Origin: CAYVQE01 sp964454005
Lineage (GTDB): Bacteria > Myxococcota > B64-G9
Direction: 5' to 3'
Assembly: GCA_964454005.1 (NCBI GenBank)
Contig: CAYVQE010000007.1
Coordinates: forward strand, 31,573 to 95,572
DNA: 64,000 nucleotides
Both the position numbers and the translations under genes were made by a program. Shown one piece after another: positions 17,901 to 24,295 of the stretch (its first letter is position 1; each line of letters begins with the position of its first letter). The notes under the pieces were generated by a model, which was not told where the DNA came from, ran no database searches, and saw only the letters and a list, made by a program, of their open reading frames with translations.

Positions 17901-18793
17901 TAAGAATGGTAGTTGATGTAGTACATGGGCCTGAGCAGGGCCATCAGGTCCTGGGCGGCCTGGGTCTCGAGTTCGGAAGCGGCCGCCGGACCGTGGTAGA
18001 CATCTGAGGAACAGTAGTCGTCCGAACCCGGGCACTGGCGGTAGCTCCAGGCGAAGTTGCGGTTCAGGTCCACGCCCACGTCGGCGCCACACTCGTGGGA
18101 GCGGTTCTTGCGCCACCAGTTGTCACTGTCGTGGACGTAGCTGGCGCCGTCCGGGTTGAGCACCGGTACGATCCAGATCTCCATCTCGTCGACCCAGCGG
18201 GTGACCTGGGCGTCGACGCCGTAGCCGTCGGTCAGCACTTCGATGGCGTCGATCATGACCTCGGCCGTCATCACCTCGCGGGCGTGGATCTGGCCGTCCA
18301 TCAGGTAGGTGGGCTCGTCCTCGTCCACGGCTGCGTTGTCCGAGATCTTCATGGCGTGGATCACCCCGCCCTCGGGCAGGCCGGCCTGCAGGGTGACCTT
18401 CTGGGCGATGTTCGGGTGGTCGGCGGCGACCTGATCCAGGATGGCCTCGACCTCGGCCGGGTCGAGGTAGTCGCTGAGCGCGCGGGAGGCGGCGCGGGTA
18501 TCCAGCGCGCTGCTGCGCCGAATGCGCGCGGCGTGGCGCTCGAGCAATCGGTCGCGCTCGGCCGGGGTGGTCAGGATGTCGACGAAGCCCAGCCGGTGGT
18601 GCGAGCCGGTCACGTCGGCGCCGGCCTCGAACAGCGCCCGGCGCAGCTTGCCGGGCGCATCGGTGTGCAGCCGCGTCCAGACGCGGCCGTCGCTCAGGGC
18701 GGCGTCCTGCTCGGCGGTGAACAAACCCCCGGAGTCTTCGGCGCAGGCGGGCAGCAACAGGGCCAGGCACAACAGGGCGGTGATGGTGCGCAT
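14933..18793 (-). CDS. M14 zinc carboxypeptidase with PKD, P-domain, Cys-rich repeats and MYXO-CTERM tail
   Basis: A 1,286-residue exported multidomain protease. The ATG at 18793 follows GAGGAG and opens a signal with a lipobox-like LLPAC (C17). The M14 domain has zinc ligands H170-AR-E173 and H296, DLNRNF for substrate binding (about 242-247), and catalytic E370 in CFELNAGG. Then come a PKD-like domain (about 455-545), a proprotein-convertase P-domain (about 560-680, YIGDLRVGLLSPAGTEVVLHD), and nine DGCE units of exactly 52 residues. A MopE-like motif (DADGDG...DCDDGD...DCDGETDE) and a MYXO-CTERM-like end follow (GCGCAGAG, hydrophobic stretch, RRQP). The protein is probably displayed on the cell surface. 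An N-terminal lipobox together with a C-terminal anchor is odd. Confidence 0.9.
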   Translation of the reverse strand: MRTITALLCLALLLPACAEDSGGLFTAEQDAALSDGRVWTRLHTDAPGKLRRALFEAGADVTGSHHRLGFVDILTTPAERDRLLERHAARIRRSSALDTRAASRALSDYLDPAEVEAILDQVAADHPNIAQKVTLQAGLPEGGVIHAMKISDNAAVDEDEPTYLMDGQIHAREVMTAEVMIDAIEVLTDGYGVDAQVTRWVDEMEIWIVPVLNPDGASYVHDSDNWWRKNRSHECGADVGVDLNRNFAWSYRQCPGSDDYCSSDVYHGPAAASELETQAAQDLMALLRPMYYINYHSYGEYIIWPGGCGRLDEQALLSLVGEELNQRVENDAGQTGQWATGTAPDVLYQAPGGAEDHAYGAAGAVAFCFELNAGGFQPDFDTYRDVTCQRQRAAWGHLLDRTLDGPAVTGHSYDADTLAPLQAGYSFANHPFSSGQLPLETDHHGRFGRAVLPDSEHVMVFTAAGYLPATHAVDVAGSPVDIDVPMQAGVNHAPTAAVGPDQIVSEGDTVVLDASGSSDPDGNTLFFNWTQLSGPAVELVDAWSAQPSFFAPGVDADQDLVFEVVASDGELDSDPAGVTVTVRYMWDEQTIYDSNDTPIDIPDDDQTGIASVIHVAEDRPILATAVHVDITHTYIGDLRVGLLSPAGTEVVLHDRDGGSTEDLHADYAPLAFSGELSGGDWTLWVTDLAGADTGRLEGWSLTLELVGEPGCQSAADCDLDHVAVHDCVDGRCEIVDCDANWADCNGSAADGCEIDTASDLDHCGGCDAACTFDHAGAVCEAGNCSMVACDAGYGDCNSDPTDGCEAELDADPENCGACGDTCDLAHATAGCSGGACTVAACDDLWGDCNADPDDGCEADVATDEDNCGACGNVCTLAHADAVCTQGACAIDTCQGTWNDCNGLPGDGCERDLDSDVDHCGACDHSCHALNAEVSCGAGTCIMGDCLAGFGDCNQDAGDGCEADLNADAQHCGACDVSCDLPHAQGRCLTGECLIDSCDAGWGNCNGALEDGCEADLNADAQHCGGCDQACDLPHATAGCTAGACTVAACDVGFGECNDDAADGCETYLNNNPDHCGACGAVCSLDHASAQCRQGDCMLESCDTGWGNCNRDSADGCEVDLGASAEHCGDCGNACAFDHASAGCDDGACSLEACDAGWGDCNADAADGCETDLSSDAAHCGGCDQACPDGERCQDGSCAAPCPDADGDGAADAACGGDDCDDGDAQVGPHGTEVCNDRDDDCDGETDEQLDCGDGGCGCAGAGRPGAPWLGLGLLLLLAGLIGRRQP
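15190..16660. repeat. Tandem 156-bp repeats encoding 52-residue Cys-rich units
   Basis: Within the carboxypeptidase gene the Asp codon of the DGCE motif recurs from 16546 down to 15298. That is 1,248 bp, or eight intervals of exactly 156 bp between nine motifs. A half-unit precedes the first. Each unit has the pattern DGCE...HCGxC...C...C...C...C...CN with about nine cysteines. The units are diverged in bases, so this is an old, length-constrained array rather than recent slippage. Confidence 0.9.
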
Positions 18794-18848
18794 GGGAACT
18801 CCTCGAGCGGGGGATGCGGAAATGAGCGGTCGTCTTCTACCGGGGACC

Positions 18849-18877
18849 AGTCTAGGCCGCGGCCGGGTCGAGGTCAA
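18849..18877 (-). promoter_or_regulatory. Promoter for the carboxypeptidase/HAD operon
   Basis: Minus strand: TTGACC at 18872-18877, a 17-nt spacer and TAGACT at 18849-18854. The transcript start would be near 18842, about 48 nt before the ATG. It overlaps the end of the Fis-domain relic. Confidence 0.6.
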
Positions 18878-18974
18878 CGCCTGTGGCAATTGCCCGAAAC
18901 GACTTGAGCTTGCGCGCCGGGGTGTTGCGGCCGATGTCCAGCCGGCGGGCGGCCTCGGAGCGGTTGCCGCGGCG
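18852..18974 (-). pseudogene. Relic of a Fis/NtrC-type C-terminal helix-turn-helix
   Basis: On the minus strand, 18968 down to 18897 encode GNRSEAARRLDIGRNTPARK followed by LKSF. This is the typical C-terminal Fis-like DNA-binding helix-turn-helix of sigma-54 activators (usual form GNRxxAARxLGIxRxTLxRKLK). The conserved Leu of RNTL is Pro here, which would damage the recognition helix. Nothing upstream in the frame resembles an AAA+ or receiver domain. The frame has no credible start and runs on to a stop at 18852. I read it as what remains after a regulator gene was deleted. It could be a very small Fis-like protein, but no start supports that. Confidence 0.6.
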
Positions 18975-19288
18975 ACCGTCCCCGCCTTTCGGGGGCCGCA
19001 CCCAAGGGCACGGCAAAAAGCGCCGCCGCAACCAAAAAGGACGGGCCGCGTTGGAGTTGATGCATCGTTGTCGACCATCTCCACTTCTGCGCAAGTGCGG
19101 AGAAGGCACGGTCAGAGACTCTACCCAGCCCCGCCTGAGCCCGGTGATCCATCGAGCGCGGGCCGACCATCCGGTTCTCGAGCTGTGTCGGGATCGCGGT
19201 CTCCGGTTTTTTCCGCCTGTCCGTATCGATGGCCGGGATGCGAGCCCTTGTGTTTGAACCGGCGGGAACTCGGGCGGTGGAGTGGGGA

Positions 19289-20014
19289 TCAGAAGCGGAC
19301 GGGGTGGATCCAGTCGAGTTCGGTGCCGTCTTTGAAACGGACGCGTATCGGCAGGCCGAAGGTGCCGGTGGCGCTGAAGCGCGAGGAGAAGTTGGGCCCG
19401 GCGCTGTCTGCACAGACGCGGCGCTGGCTGCGGCGGAAGGCAGCGGGAAAGGACGGCGGGAAGCGGTAGGCGACGCAGTCGATGCGCTCGAGCACCGTTG
19501 CCGGGCCGGCCAGAAAGACCAGGCAGCCCATGTAGTGGCGGTCCTCGCGGTGGGCGGTGTTGTAGGAGCCGAGCGGCAGCGGGATGGGGCGCTTCTCGCC
19601 CAAAAAGACCTCGTAGACCGAACGGGTCTCGGCGCGGCCGGGATCGGCCAGCGCGGCGCGCAGCGCGGCCGGGTCGAGGTCGGACCAGCGCAGCAGGTCG
19701 CCGTGGCGCAGGCCGCGGGCCAGCGGCAGCTCGACGGCGAAGCGGGCGTGCTCGGCGGCAACGCAGTCGCCCAGCAACAGCGCGCTGGGCAGGGCGACGG
19801 TGCGCAGCACCCGTTCGGCAACCGGGCTGCCGGCGGCCAGCGGCCGGTTGACCACCAGCACCTCGGCCCGGTTGCCGGCGGCCAGAGGCGCGATGCCGTC
19901 GCGGTCCGGTGCAGCCGGCTGCAGCCACAGCCCGGCGCCCAACAGCCCGAGCAGGGCGCCCAGCAGCACGCCCAGCCCGGCGATCAGCAACATCCGCGCG
20001 CGGCTGGATTTCAT
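19289..20014 (-). CDS. Membrane-anchored SAF-domain protein with YEATS-like C-terminus
   Basis: A 241-residue protein with one N-terminal membrane segment (about 8-30). A SAF/CpaB-like domain follows at about 45-115 (VVNRPLAAGSPV, then LPLARGLRHGDLLRWSDL). The C-terminal 100 residues resemble the prokaryotic YEATS-like fold, as in DCVAYRFPPSFP, then FSSRFSATGTFGLPIRVRF and KDG near the end. That fold is a small beta-sandwich linked to bacterial signalling and conflict proteins. The ATG follows a GGAGGAG box. No pilus or flagellar gene that would explain a CpaB or FlgA role is nearby. The SAF call is moderate and the YEATS call is tentative. Confidence 0.6.
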   Translation of the reverse strand: MKSSRARMLLIAGLGVLLGALLGLLGAGLWLQPAAPDRDGIAPLAAGNRAEVLVVNRPLAAGSPVAERVLRTVALPSALLLGDCVAAEHARFAVELPLARGLRHGDLLRWSDLDPAALRAALADPGRAETRSVYEVFLGEKRPIPLPLGSYNTAHREDRHYMGCLVFLAGPATVLERIDCVAYRFPPSFPAAFRRSQRRVCADSAGPNFSSRFSATGTFGLPIRVRFKDGTELDWIHPVRF

Positions 20015-20250
20015 CGGGCTCCTCCCGGGCTCGATCGACCGTCGGCCGATGATGGCATGGCTGGCGGGTGCGGATCGAGCGCGGCCGGCTCAGGTGCCGC
20101 CCGGGTCATCACCGCCGGGCGCGCCAGCACGGCCGGGCTAGAGGCTCTCGAGTCGGCTCGATGAAGGTCAGGTCCCAGGCGCCGCCGGCGGCAAGCTGTT
20201 TTGCGGTTTCGTGCTATTCGGTATTCCCACGATTGGTTGAGGTCGCTGGC

Positions 20251-21234
20251 TCAGTGCAAAAAGGCCGGCAGGTCCCACTCGGGGCTGGGGCCGGCGTCCA
20301 GGCGCCGGCAGCGTTGCTGGAAGCGGCGGCGCTGTGCGGCGCTGAGCGCCTGGCGGCCCTCGCCGGAGCGGCCGTCGCGGATGAACTGGCCGCGCTGCAG
20401 GCCGCGCTCGAGCAGCAGGTCGGTGATGTGGTCGAAGCGCTGCTCGTGGCGCTTCATGAACTCGAGCGAGCAGCGCTGGTGCACCCGGCGGCGCTGGGCG
20501 GGGGTGGGCTCGAGCCCGAGGAAGTCGGCGATGCGGTCGATGCCGCCGGCCGGGTCGGCGCGCAGATCCTCGTAGCGCAGGGTGAGCACATCGGGCCGCC
20601 CGACCAAAGCCCGCCAGCCGGCCACATGCTTGAACCACGAGCGGTACTGCAGCTCGCCGCGCAAAAAGCGCTCGAAGAAGCGCTCGAAGTCACCGGCGAA
20701 GCCCAAATGGGTCCGGTAGAGGTGGTAGTAGGACAAAGCCACGTCCAGCCCGTCGCGCTCGAGGTAGATGTAGCGGCCCGGTTCGGGCAGCCACTGGAAG
20801 GGCAGGTGGCTCTTGAACACCCGCGGCGAGGCCAGCTGCTCGAAGTCGGCCGCCCGGGCCGCGCCCACCGCCAGCGAGCGCTCGAACCAGGGCGCCACCT
20901 GGCCGATGTGGTCGAAGTCCATGCGCCCGTCGGTGGTCAGCTGGTAGAGGATCATCTGCAGCCAGGTGGTGCCCGACCGCGGATAGGTCACGGCGTAGAC
21001 GTCGTCCGGCCGCGGCCGGAACTCCAGCCGGCCGCGCAAGAAGTCGAGCAGCCGCGGCAGATCCTCGGCGCGTTCGATCAGCCGCCGGGCGCCGCGGCTG
21101 GCGGCGGCCAGCAGCGCGCCGAGCTGCCGGGCGCCGCCGCCTTTGTCGAAAACGGTCAACACGGAATCGAGAAGCTGGGCGCTGCTCGGGCTCGAAGCGC
21201 TTCGAACGGCGACACGCTTTTCATCCGGGGACAT
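20251..21234 (-). CDS. PAPS-dependent sulfotransferase
   Basis: A 327-residue cytosolic-type sulfotransferase, which moves sulfate from PAPS to a hydroxyl or amine. The 5'-phosphosulfate loop is VTYPRSGTTWLQMI and the 3'-phosphate site is YLERDGLDVALSYYH, both near consensus. FKSHLPFQWLPEPGRYIYLE contains the conserved KxH lead-in. The first 65 residues are a helical extension without a recognised domain. The ATG at 21234 lies inside the end of the aminotransferase gene (14-nt overlap), so the two are translationally coupled. A shared small-molecule pathway such as a sulfated amino-lipid is an inference only. Confidence 0.88.
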   Translation of the reverse strand: MSPDEKRVAVRSASSPSSAQLLDSVLTVFDKGGGARQLGALLAAASRGARRLIERAEDLPRLLDFLRGRLEFRPRPDDVYAVTYPRSGTTWLQMILYQLTTDGRMDFDHIGQVAPWFERSLAVGAARAADFEQLASPRVFKSHLPFQWLPEPGRYIYLERDGLDVALSYYHLYRTHLGFAGDFERFFERFLRGELQYRSWFKHVAGWRALVGRPDVLTLRYEDLRADPAGGIDRIADFLGLEPTPAQRRRVHQRCSLEFMKRHEQRFDHITDLLLERGLQRGQFIRDGRSGEGRQALSAAQRRRFQQRCRRLDAGPSPEWDLPAFLH

Positions 21235-22441
21235 GACTGATGTGGACCGGCCGGGCGGTCTCGATGTCGGCCAGCGCCTCGACCAGCCGCCGGTTGTCGG
21301 CGCTGCGGCCGATGGCCACCCGCAGGTGGCCGGCGGTGAAGCGGCCCTCGCCCGGGATGCGGGCGGTGCGCACCCCGCGTTCGAGCAGGGCGCGGTGCAG
21401 TTGACCGGCGTCGAGCCGCCGGTGGGCCAGCACCAGCAGGTTGCTGTCGCTGGGCAGGGCCTCGACCTCGCGCAGTTGATCCAGCCCGGCCAGCAGCGCG
21501 GCCCTGCGCCGGCGGGTGTTGGCCCGGGTGGTGCGCAGGTGTTCGGTGCAGTCCATGGCCGCTGCGGCCGCGTCCAACGACAGCTGCGAGACCGGGTAGT
21601 TGGGCGCCTGGACGCGCAGCGCCTCGAGCAGCCGGGCGGAGCCGGCCGCGGCCCAGCCCACCCGCAGCGAGGCCAGGCCGTAGGCCTTGGAGAATGTGCG
21701 GGTGACGATGGCGTTGTGGTGCGCGCCCAGCAAGGCGCTGGCCGAGCGCACCCCGTTTTCCGGATCGCGGTACTCGCCGTATGCCTCGTCGAAGACCACC
21801 AGCGCGCCGCCGCGTTCGGCCCGGGCGGCGATCTCCGCGGCGGCACCGTCGGGCAGGCTGCCGCCGGTGGGGTTGTTGGGGTCGGCGATCCAGACGATGC
21901 GCGGCCGGGTGCGCTCCAACGCTTCGGCATAGCTGGCGGCGGTATCCGCGGTCCAGCGGTAGCCGGCTTCCTCGTCCAGCGCCAGGTCGACCACCCGGGC
22001 GCCGACCCGGGTGGAGAAGGAGCGGAACACGAAGAACGACGGCCGGCAGACCAAAACCCGATCCCCGGGGCTCAGAAAGGCGGCCGCCACCTGGCCGACC
22101 ATCTGCTCCACCCCGGCTGACAGCACCACCCGCTCCGGCCGCACCCCGTGCAACCGAGCGATGCGCCCGCGCAGCGGATGCTCGGCCGGCGACGGGTAGC
22201 GGCTCAGGTAGTCGGCCGCATCGACCGCGGTCAGCCAGGCGACCAGCTTCTCGGCCACCTCGGGCGCACAGCCGTCCGGGTTGCGGCCCAGATCCAGGCG
22301 CACTTCGGCTGGCTCGCCCCGGCCGTTTCCGGCCATCTGTTCCAGCGGCCGGGTGCCGTCGCGCACGTAGCCGGTCTCGCAGCGCCTCAGCGCCGCCTCG
22401 GTCAAGGTATTGATGGCGTTTTCCGGATCGAACACTGCCAT
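21221..22441 (-). CDS. PLP-dependent class I/II aminotransferase (HisC-like)
   Basis: A 406-residue fold-type I aminotransferase closest in pattern to histidinol-phosphate and threonine-phosphate aminotransferases. Visible landmarks are WIADPNNPTGG (Asn and Pro of the PLP site), VFDEAYGEYRD (Asp to the pyridine nitrogen), RTFSKAYGLASLRVG (Schiff-base Lys) and a C-terminal LRVAIGR. The ATG at 22441 fits a promoter 40 nt upstream; the frame further upstream runs through that promoter. The first 60 residues are an unusual extension. It shares no operon with other his genes and overlaps a sulfotransferase, so HisC itself is unlikely. Confidence 0.85.
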   Translation of the reverse strand: MAVFDPENAINTLTEAALRRCETGYVRDGTRPLEQMAGNGRGEPAEVRLDLGRNPDGCAPEVAEKLVAWLTAVDAADYLSRYPSPAEHPLRGRIARLHGVRPERVVLSAGVEQMVGQVAAAFLSPGDRVLVCRPSFFVFRSFSTRVGARVVDLALDEEAGYRWTADTAASYAEALERTRPRIVWIADPNNPTGGSLPDGAAAEIAARAERGGALVVFDEAYGEYRDPENGVRSASALLGAHHNAIVTRTFSKAYGLASLRVGWAAAGSARLLEALRVQAPNYPVSQLSLDAAAAAMDCTEHLRTTRANTRRRRAALLAGLDQLREVEALPSDSNLLVLAHRRLDAGQLHRALLERGVRTARIPGEGRFTAGHLRVAIGRSADNRRLVEALADIETARPVHISHVPG

Positions 22442-22486
22442 GGCCCCGGATGCCGCCTGCAGCGGCAGGCGTTCCAATTCCGAGCC

Positions 22487-22515
22487 AATATACTTATATT
22501 TCGCGCCTGAAGCAA
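22487..22515 (-). promoter_or_regulatory. Strong promoter for the aminotransferase/sulfotransferase operon
   Basis: Minus strand: TTGCTT at 22510-22515, a 17-nt spacer and TATATT at 22487-22492, in a locally AT-rich stretch. The predicted start near 22480 leaves a leader of about 40 nt before the ATG at 22441. Confidence 0.65.
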
Positions 22516-22550
22516 ATTTGTTGTAATATCGCTCGACGAGGAGACAGCCG

Positions 22551-22652
22551 ATGGTTGACCCGAGACCCATGGAGTGTGTTGGATGCGCTTGCGGCAGTTG
22601 CCCTGGACGGTCCCGTTTTTGTCCTTGTTCTTTGTTTTCTCGAGCGTTCTAG
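22551..22652 (+). CDS. Possible 33-residue Cys-rich leader peptide
   Basis: An ATG at 22551 has the best Shine-Dalgarno sequence of this region (GAGGAG, 7 nt away). It opens a 33-codon frame with six cysteines (MECVGCACGSCPG, then FCPC) ending in TAG at 22652. It overlaps the start of the L,D-transpeptidase gene in another frame. It could be a regulatory leader peptide coupled to that gene. It could equally be chance, with the box serving the downstream ATG. No homology is visible. Confidence 0.25.
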   Translation: MVDPRPMECVGCACGSCPGRSRFCPCSLFSRAF

Positions 22653-24133
22653 CCAACAGCAGCAGCGCATCCAGCCCGCTGCTGGACCCCATTCTGCAAG
22701 CCTTCGAGCAGGCCAGCCGGCAGGCCGAGCCCATCGTGCTGCGCTGCCCACCCATCGGGAACATGGGCTTCGGCCCCATCTGGGAGGCGCCGGCCGACGA
22801 TGCGGCCGTGCTCGAGCTGAGCCGGCGCTTTCCCCTGCTCGCCACCGCCACCACCTACCGTTCCCACATCCGCGAGAAGCCGAAGGCCGGCGCGGCCATC
22901 ATGGGCCACGTGCGCTACGGCCACTATCTGCGCGCCGCCGAGGCCGGCGGGGAGTGCAAGGGGGGGCATTGGCACGAAGTGGTCGGCGGTGGCCACGTCT
23001 GCTCGGGCGAGTACTTCCACGTCGGCGACGCTCCGCTCGAGGTGCGCGGCACCTATGCGGCGCCCAATACCGGCGACATCGAGCCCTACCGCTATGCCAA
23101 GGCCATCAAGGGCGCGCCGCGCTTCTCCTCGCTGCCAACCCCCGAGCAGCTGGCCGCGTTGGAAGAGGATCCGGACGACGATCTGGATATCATCCAAGAG
23201 CGGCTGAACGGGGCGTACTTCCTGGCCGTGGACCGCGAAGCCTCGGTGGCCGGCCAGAAGCTACTGCACACCTCGGCCGGGCTGTGGGTGCGCGCGGCCG
23301 ACGCCGAGTGGATCCCGCGCAGCCCCATGCACGGTGAGCTGCTCGGTCCCGAGCACAAGCTGCCCATCGCCTTCGTCCACCGCGATCGGACCCGCCTGCT
23401 GTGTCCCGACCCCCGCGCGCGCGGCACCGCCGTGGCCAGCGCCCAGGGCGGTGCCGCCGCGGTCCGGCCCGACGGGAATCAGCCCGCTGTGGCCGATGCG
23501 CCGGATTCCGGCGCAGCCGGGGCCGCCGTGGGCGGCGAAGCGGCAAGCCCCCCGCCGGCCGGTTGGCGCGTCTGCGGTAGCGCCGGCAAGCACGCCCGCT
23601 TCACCGTGCGCCGCATCGAGCGGGTCGGCGACGGCGAACTGGTCATCGGGCCCGAGGACTGGGCCGTCGAGCGCGAGGCGCTGCGCATCGCGCGCGCCAT
23701 CGAGCGGCCGGACGGCATTCCGGCCGGCAAGCGCTGGATGCACATCGACCTGGGCGAGCAGACCCTGGTGGCCTACCAGGACGCCGAGCCGCTGCTGGCT
23801 ACCCTGGTCTCCAGCGGCCTGGACAGTCACGCCACCCCCACCGGAACCTACAAGGTGCAGCGGCGCTATATCGTCAAGACCATGCGCGGGCCGGATCCGG
23901 ATCACGGGGTCTACGAGGTCGGCGAGGTACCCTGGACCTTCTACTACTATGGCAACTATGCCGTCCACGGGGCCTACTGGCACAACGTGTTCGGCAACCA
24001 GCGGTCGCACGGCTGCACCAATGTACCGCCGGCCGACGCCCGCTGGCTGTTCGGCTGGCTGGGCCCGCGGTTGGCCGAAGGCTGGAACGCGCGACTCTAC
24101 CGCGAATCGGCCTACGCCCATTTCACCGACTGA
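22583..24133 (+). CDS. L,D-transpeptidase (YkuD domain), exported
   Basis: A 516-residue exported protein ending in an L,D-transpeptidase domain, which forms 3-3 peptidoglycan cross-links or attaches proteins to the wall. A signal peptide (about residues 1-25) precedes a region of about 330 residues of unknown fold with a low-complexity Ala/Gly/Pro insert near 270-310. The catalytic signature spans VHGAYWHNVFG and SHGCTN, with nucleophile C478. The ATG at 22583 has GGAG 8 nt upstream; a GTG at 22574 is possible. It is divergent from the aminotransferase gene and has no partner gene beside it. Confidence 0.88.
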   Translation: MRLRQLPWTVPFLSLFFVFSSVLANSSSASSPLLDPILQAFEQASRQAEPIVLRCPPIGNMGFGPIWEAPADDAAVLELSRRFPLLATATTYRSHIREKPKAGAAIMGHVRYGHYLRAAEAGGECKGGHWHEVVGGGHVCSGEYFHVGDAPLEVRGTYAAPNTGDIEPYRYAKAIKGAPRFSSLPTPEQLAALEEDPDDDLDIIQERLNGAYFLAVDREASVAGQKLLHTSAGLWVRAADAEWIPRSPMHGELLGPEHKLPIAFVHRDRTRLLCPDPRARGTAVASAQGGAAAVRPDGNQPAVADAPDSGAAGAAVGGEAASPPPAGWRVCGSAGKHARFTVRRIERVGDGELVIGPEDWAVEREALRIARAIERPDGIPAGKRWMHIDLGEQTLVAYQDAEPLLATLVSSGLDSHATPTGTYKVQRRYIVKTMRGPDPDHGVYEVGEVPWTFYYYGNYAVHGAYWHNVFGNQRSHGCTNVPPADARWLFGWLGPRLAEGWNARLYRESAYAHFTD

Positions 24134-24184
24134 GATCCAGTTGCCGATTTGCCGATTCGCCCACCGCCGTCGCGCCGATGCAGC

Positions 24185-24214
24185 TTGACGATGGTGCGCG
24201 GGCGCTCTTAAGCT
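24185..24214 (+). promoter_or_regulatory. Candidate promoter for the FGE-like/TPR genes
   Basis: TTGACG at 24185-24190, an 18-nt spacer and TAAGCT at 24209-24214. The start would be near 24221, leaving a leader of about 75 nt before the ATG at 24296. The -10 box is weak. Confidence 0.35.
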
Positions 24215-24295
24215 GATGGCGGTGCCCGCGGCAGGCGCGCGATTTCTGGCCACCGGGCGCGGGCTTGCGGGTGTCTCGGGGGGGGGGAGGCGAGC

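Larger units (their letters stand above)
18794..19288. other. Gene-free stretch between the carboxypeptidase and the SAF/YEATS-like gene
   Basis: This 495-bp stretch holds the carboxypeptidase promoter and, overlapping it, a relic of a Fis-type helix-turn-helix. The remainder (about 18990-19288) has open frames on both strands, but none has a recognisable domain or start site. It looks like decayed coding sequence. Confidence 0.6.

Noticed and set aside
18990..19288. A 124-codon plus-strand frame between the carboxypeptidase and SAF/YEATS-like genes.
   Set aside because: It has no Shine-Dalgarno box and no domain, and it overlaps the Fis relic and the carboxypeptidase promoter.
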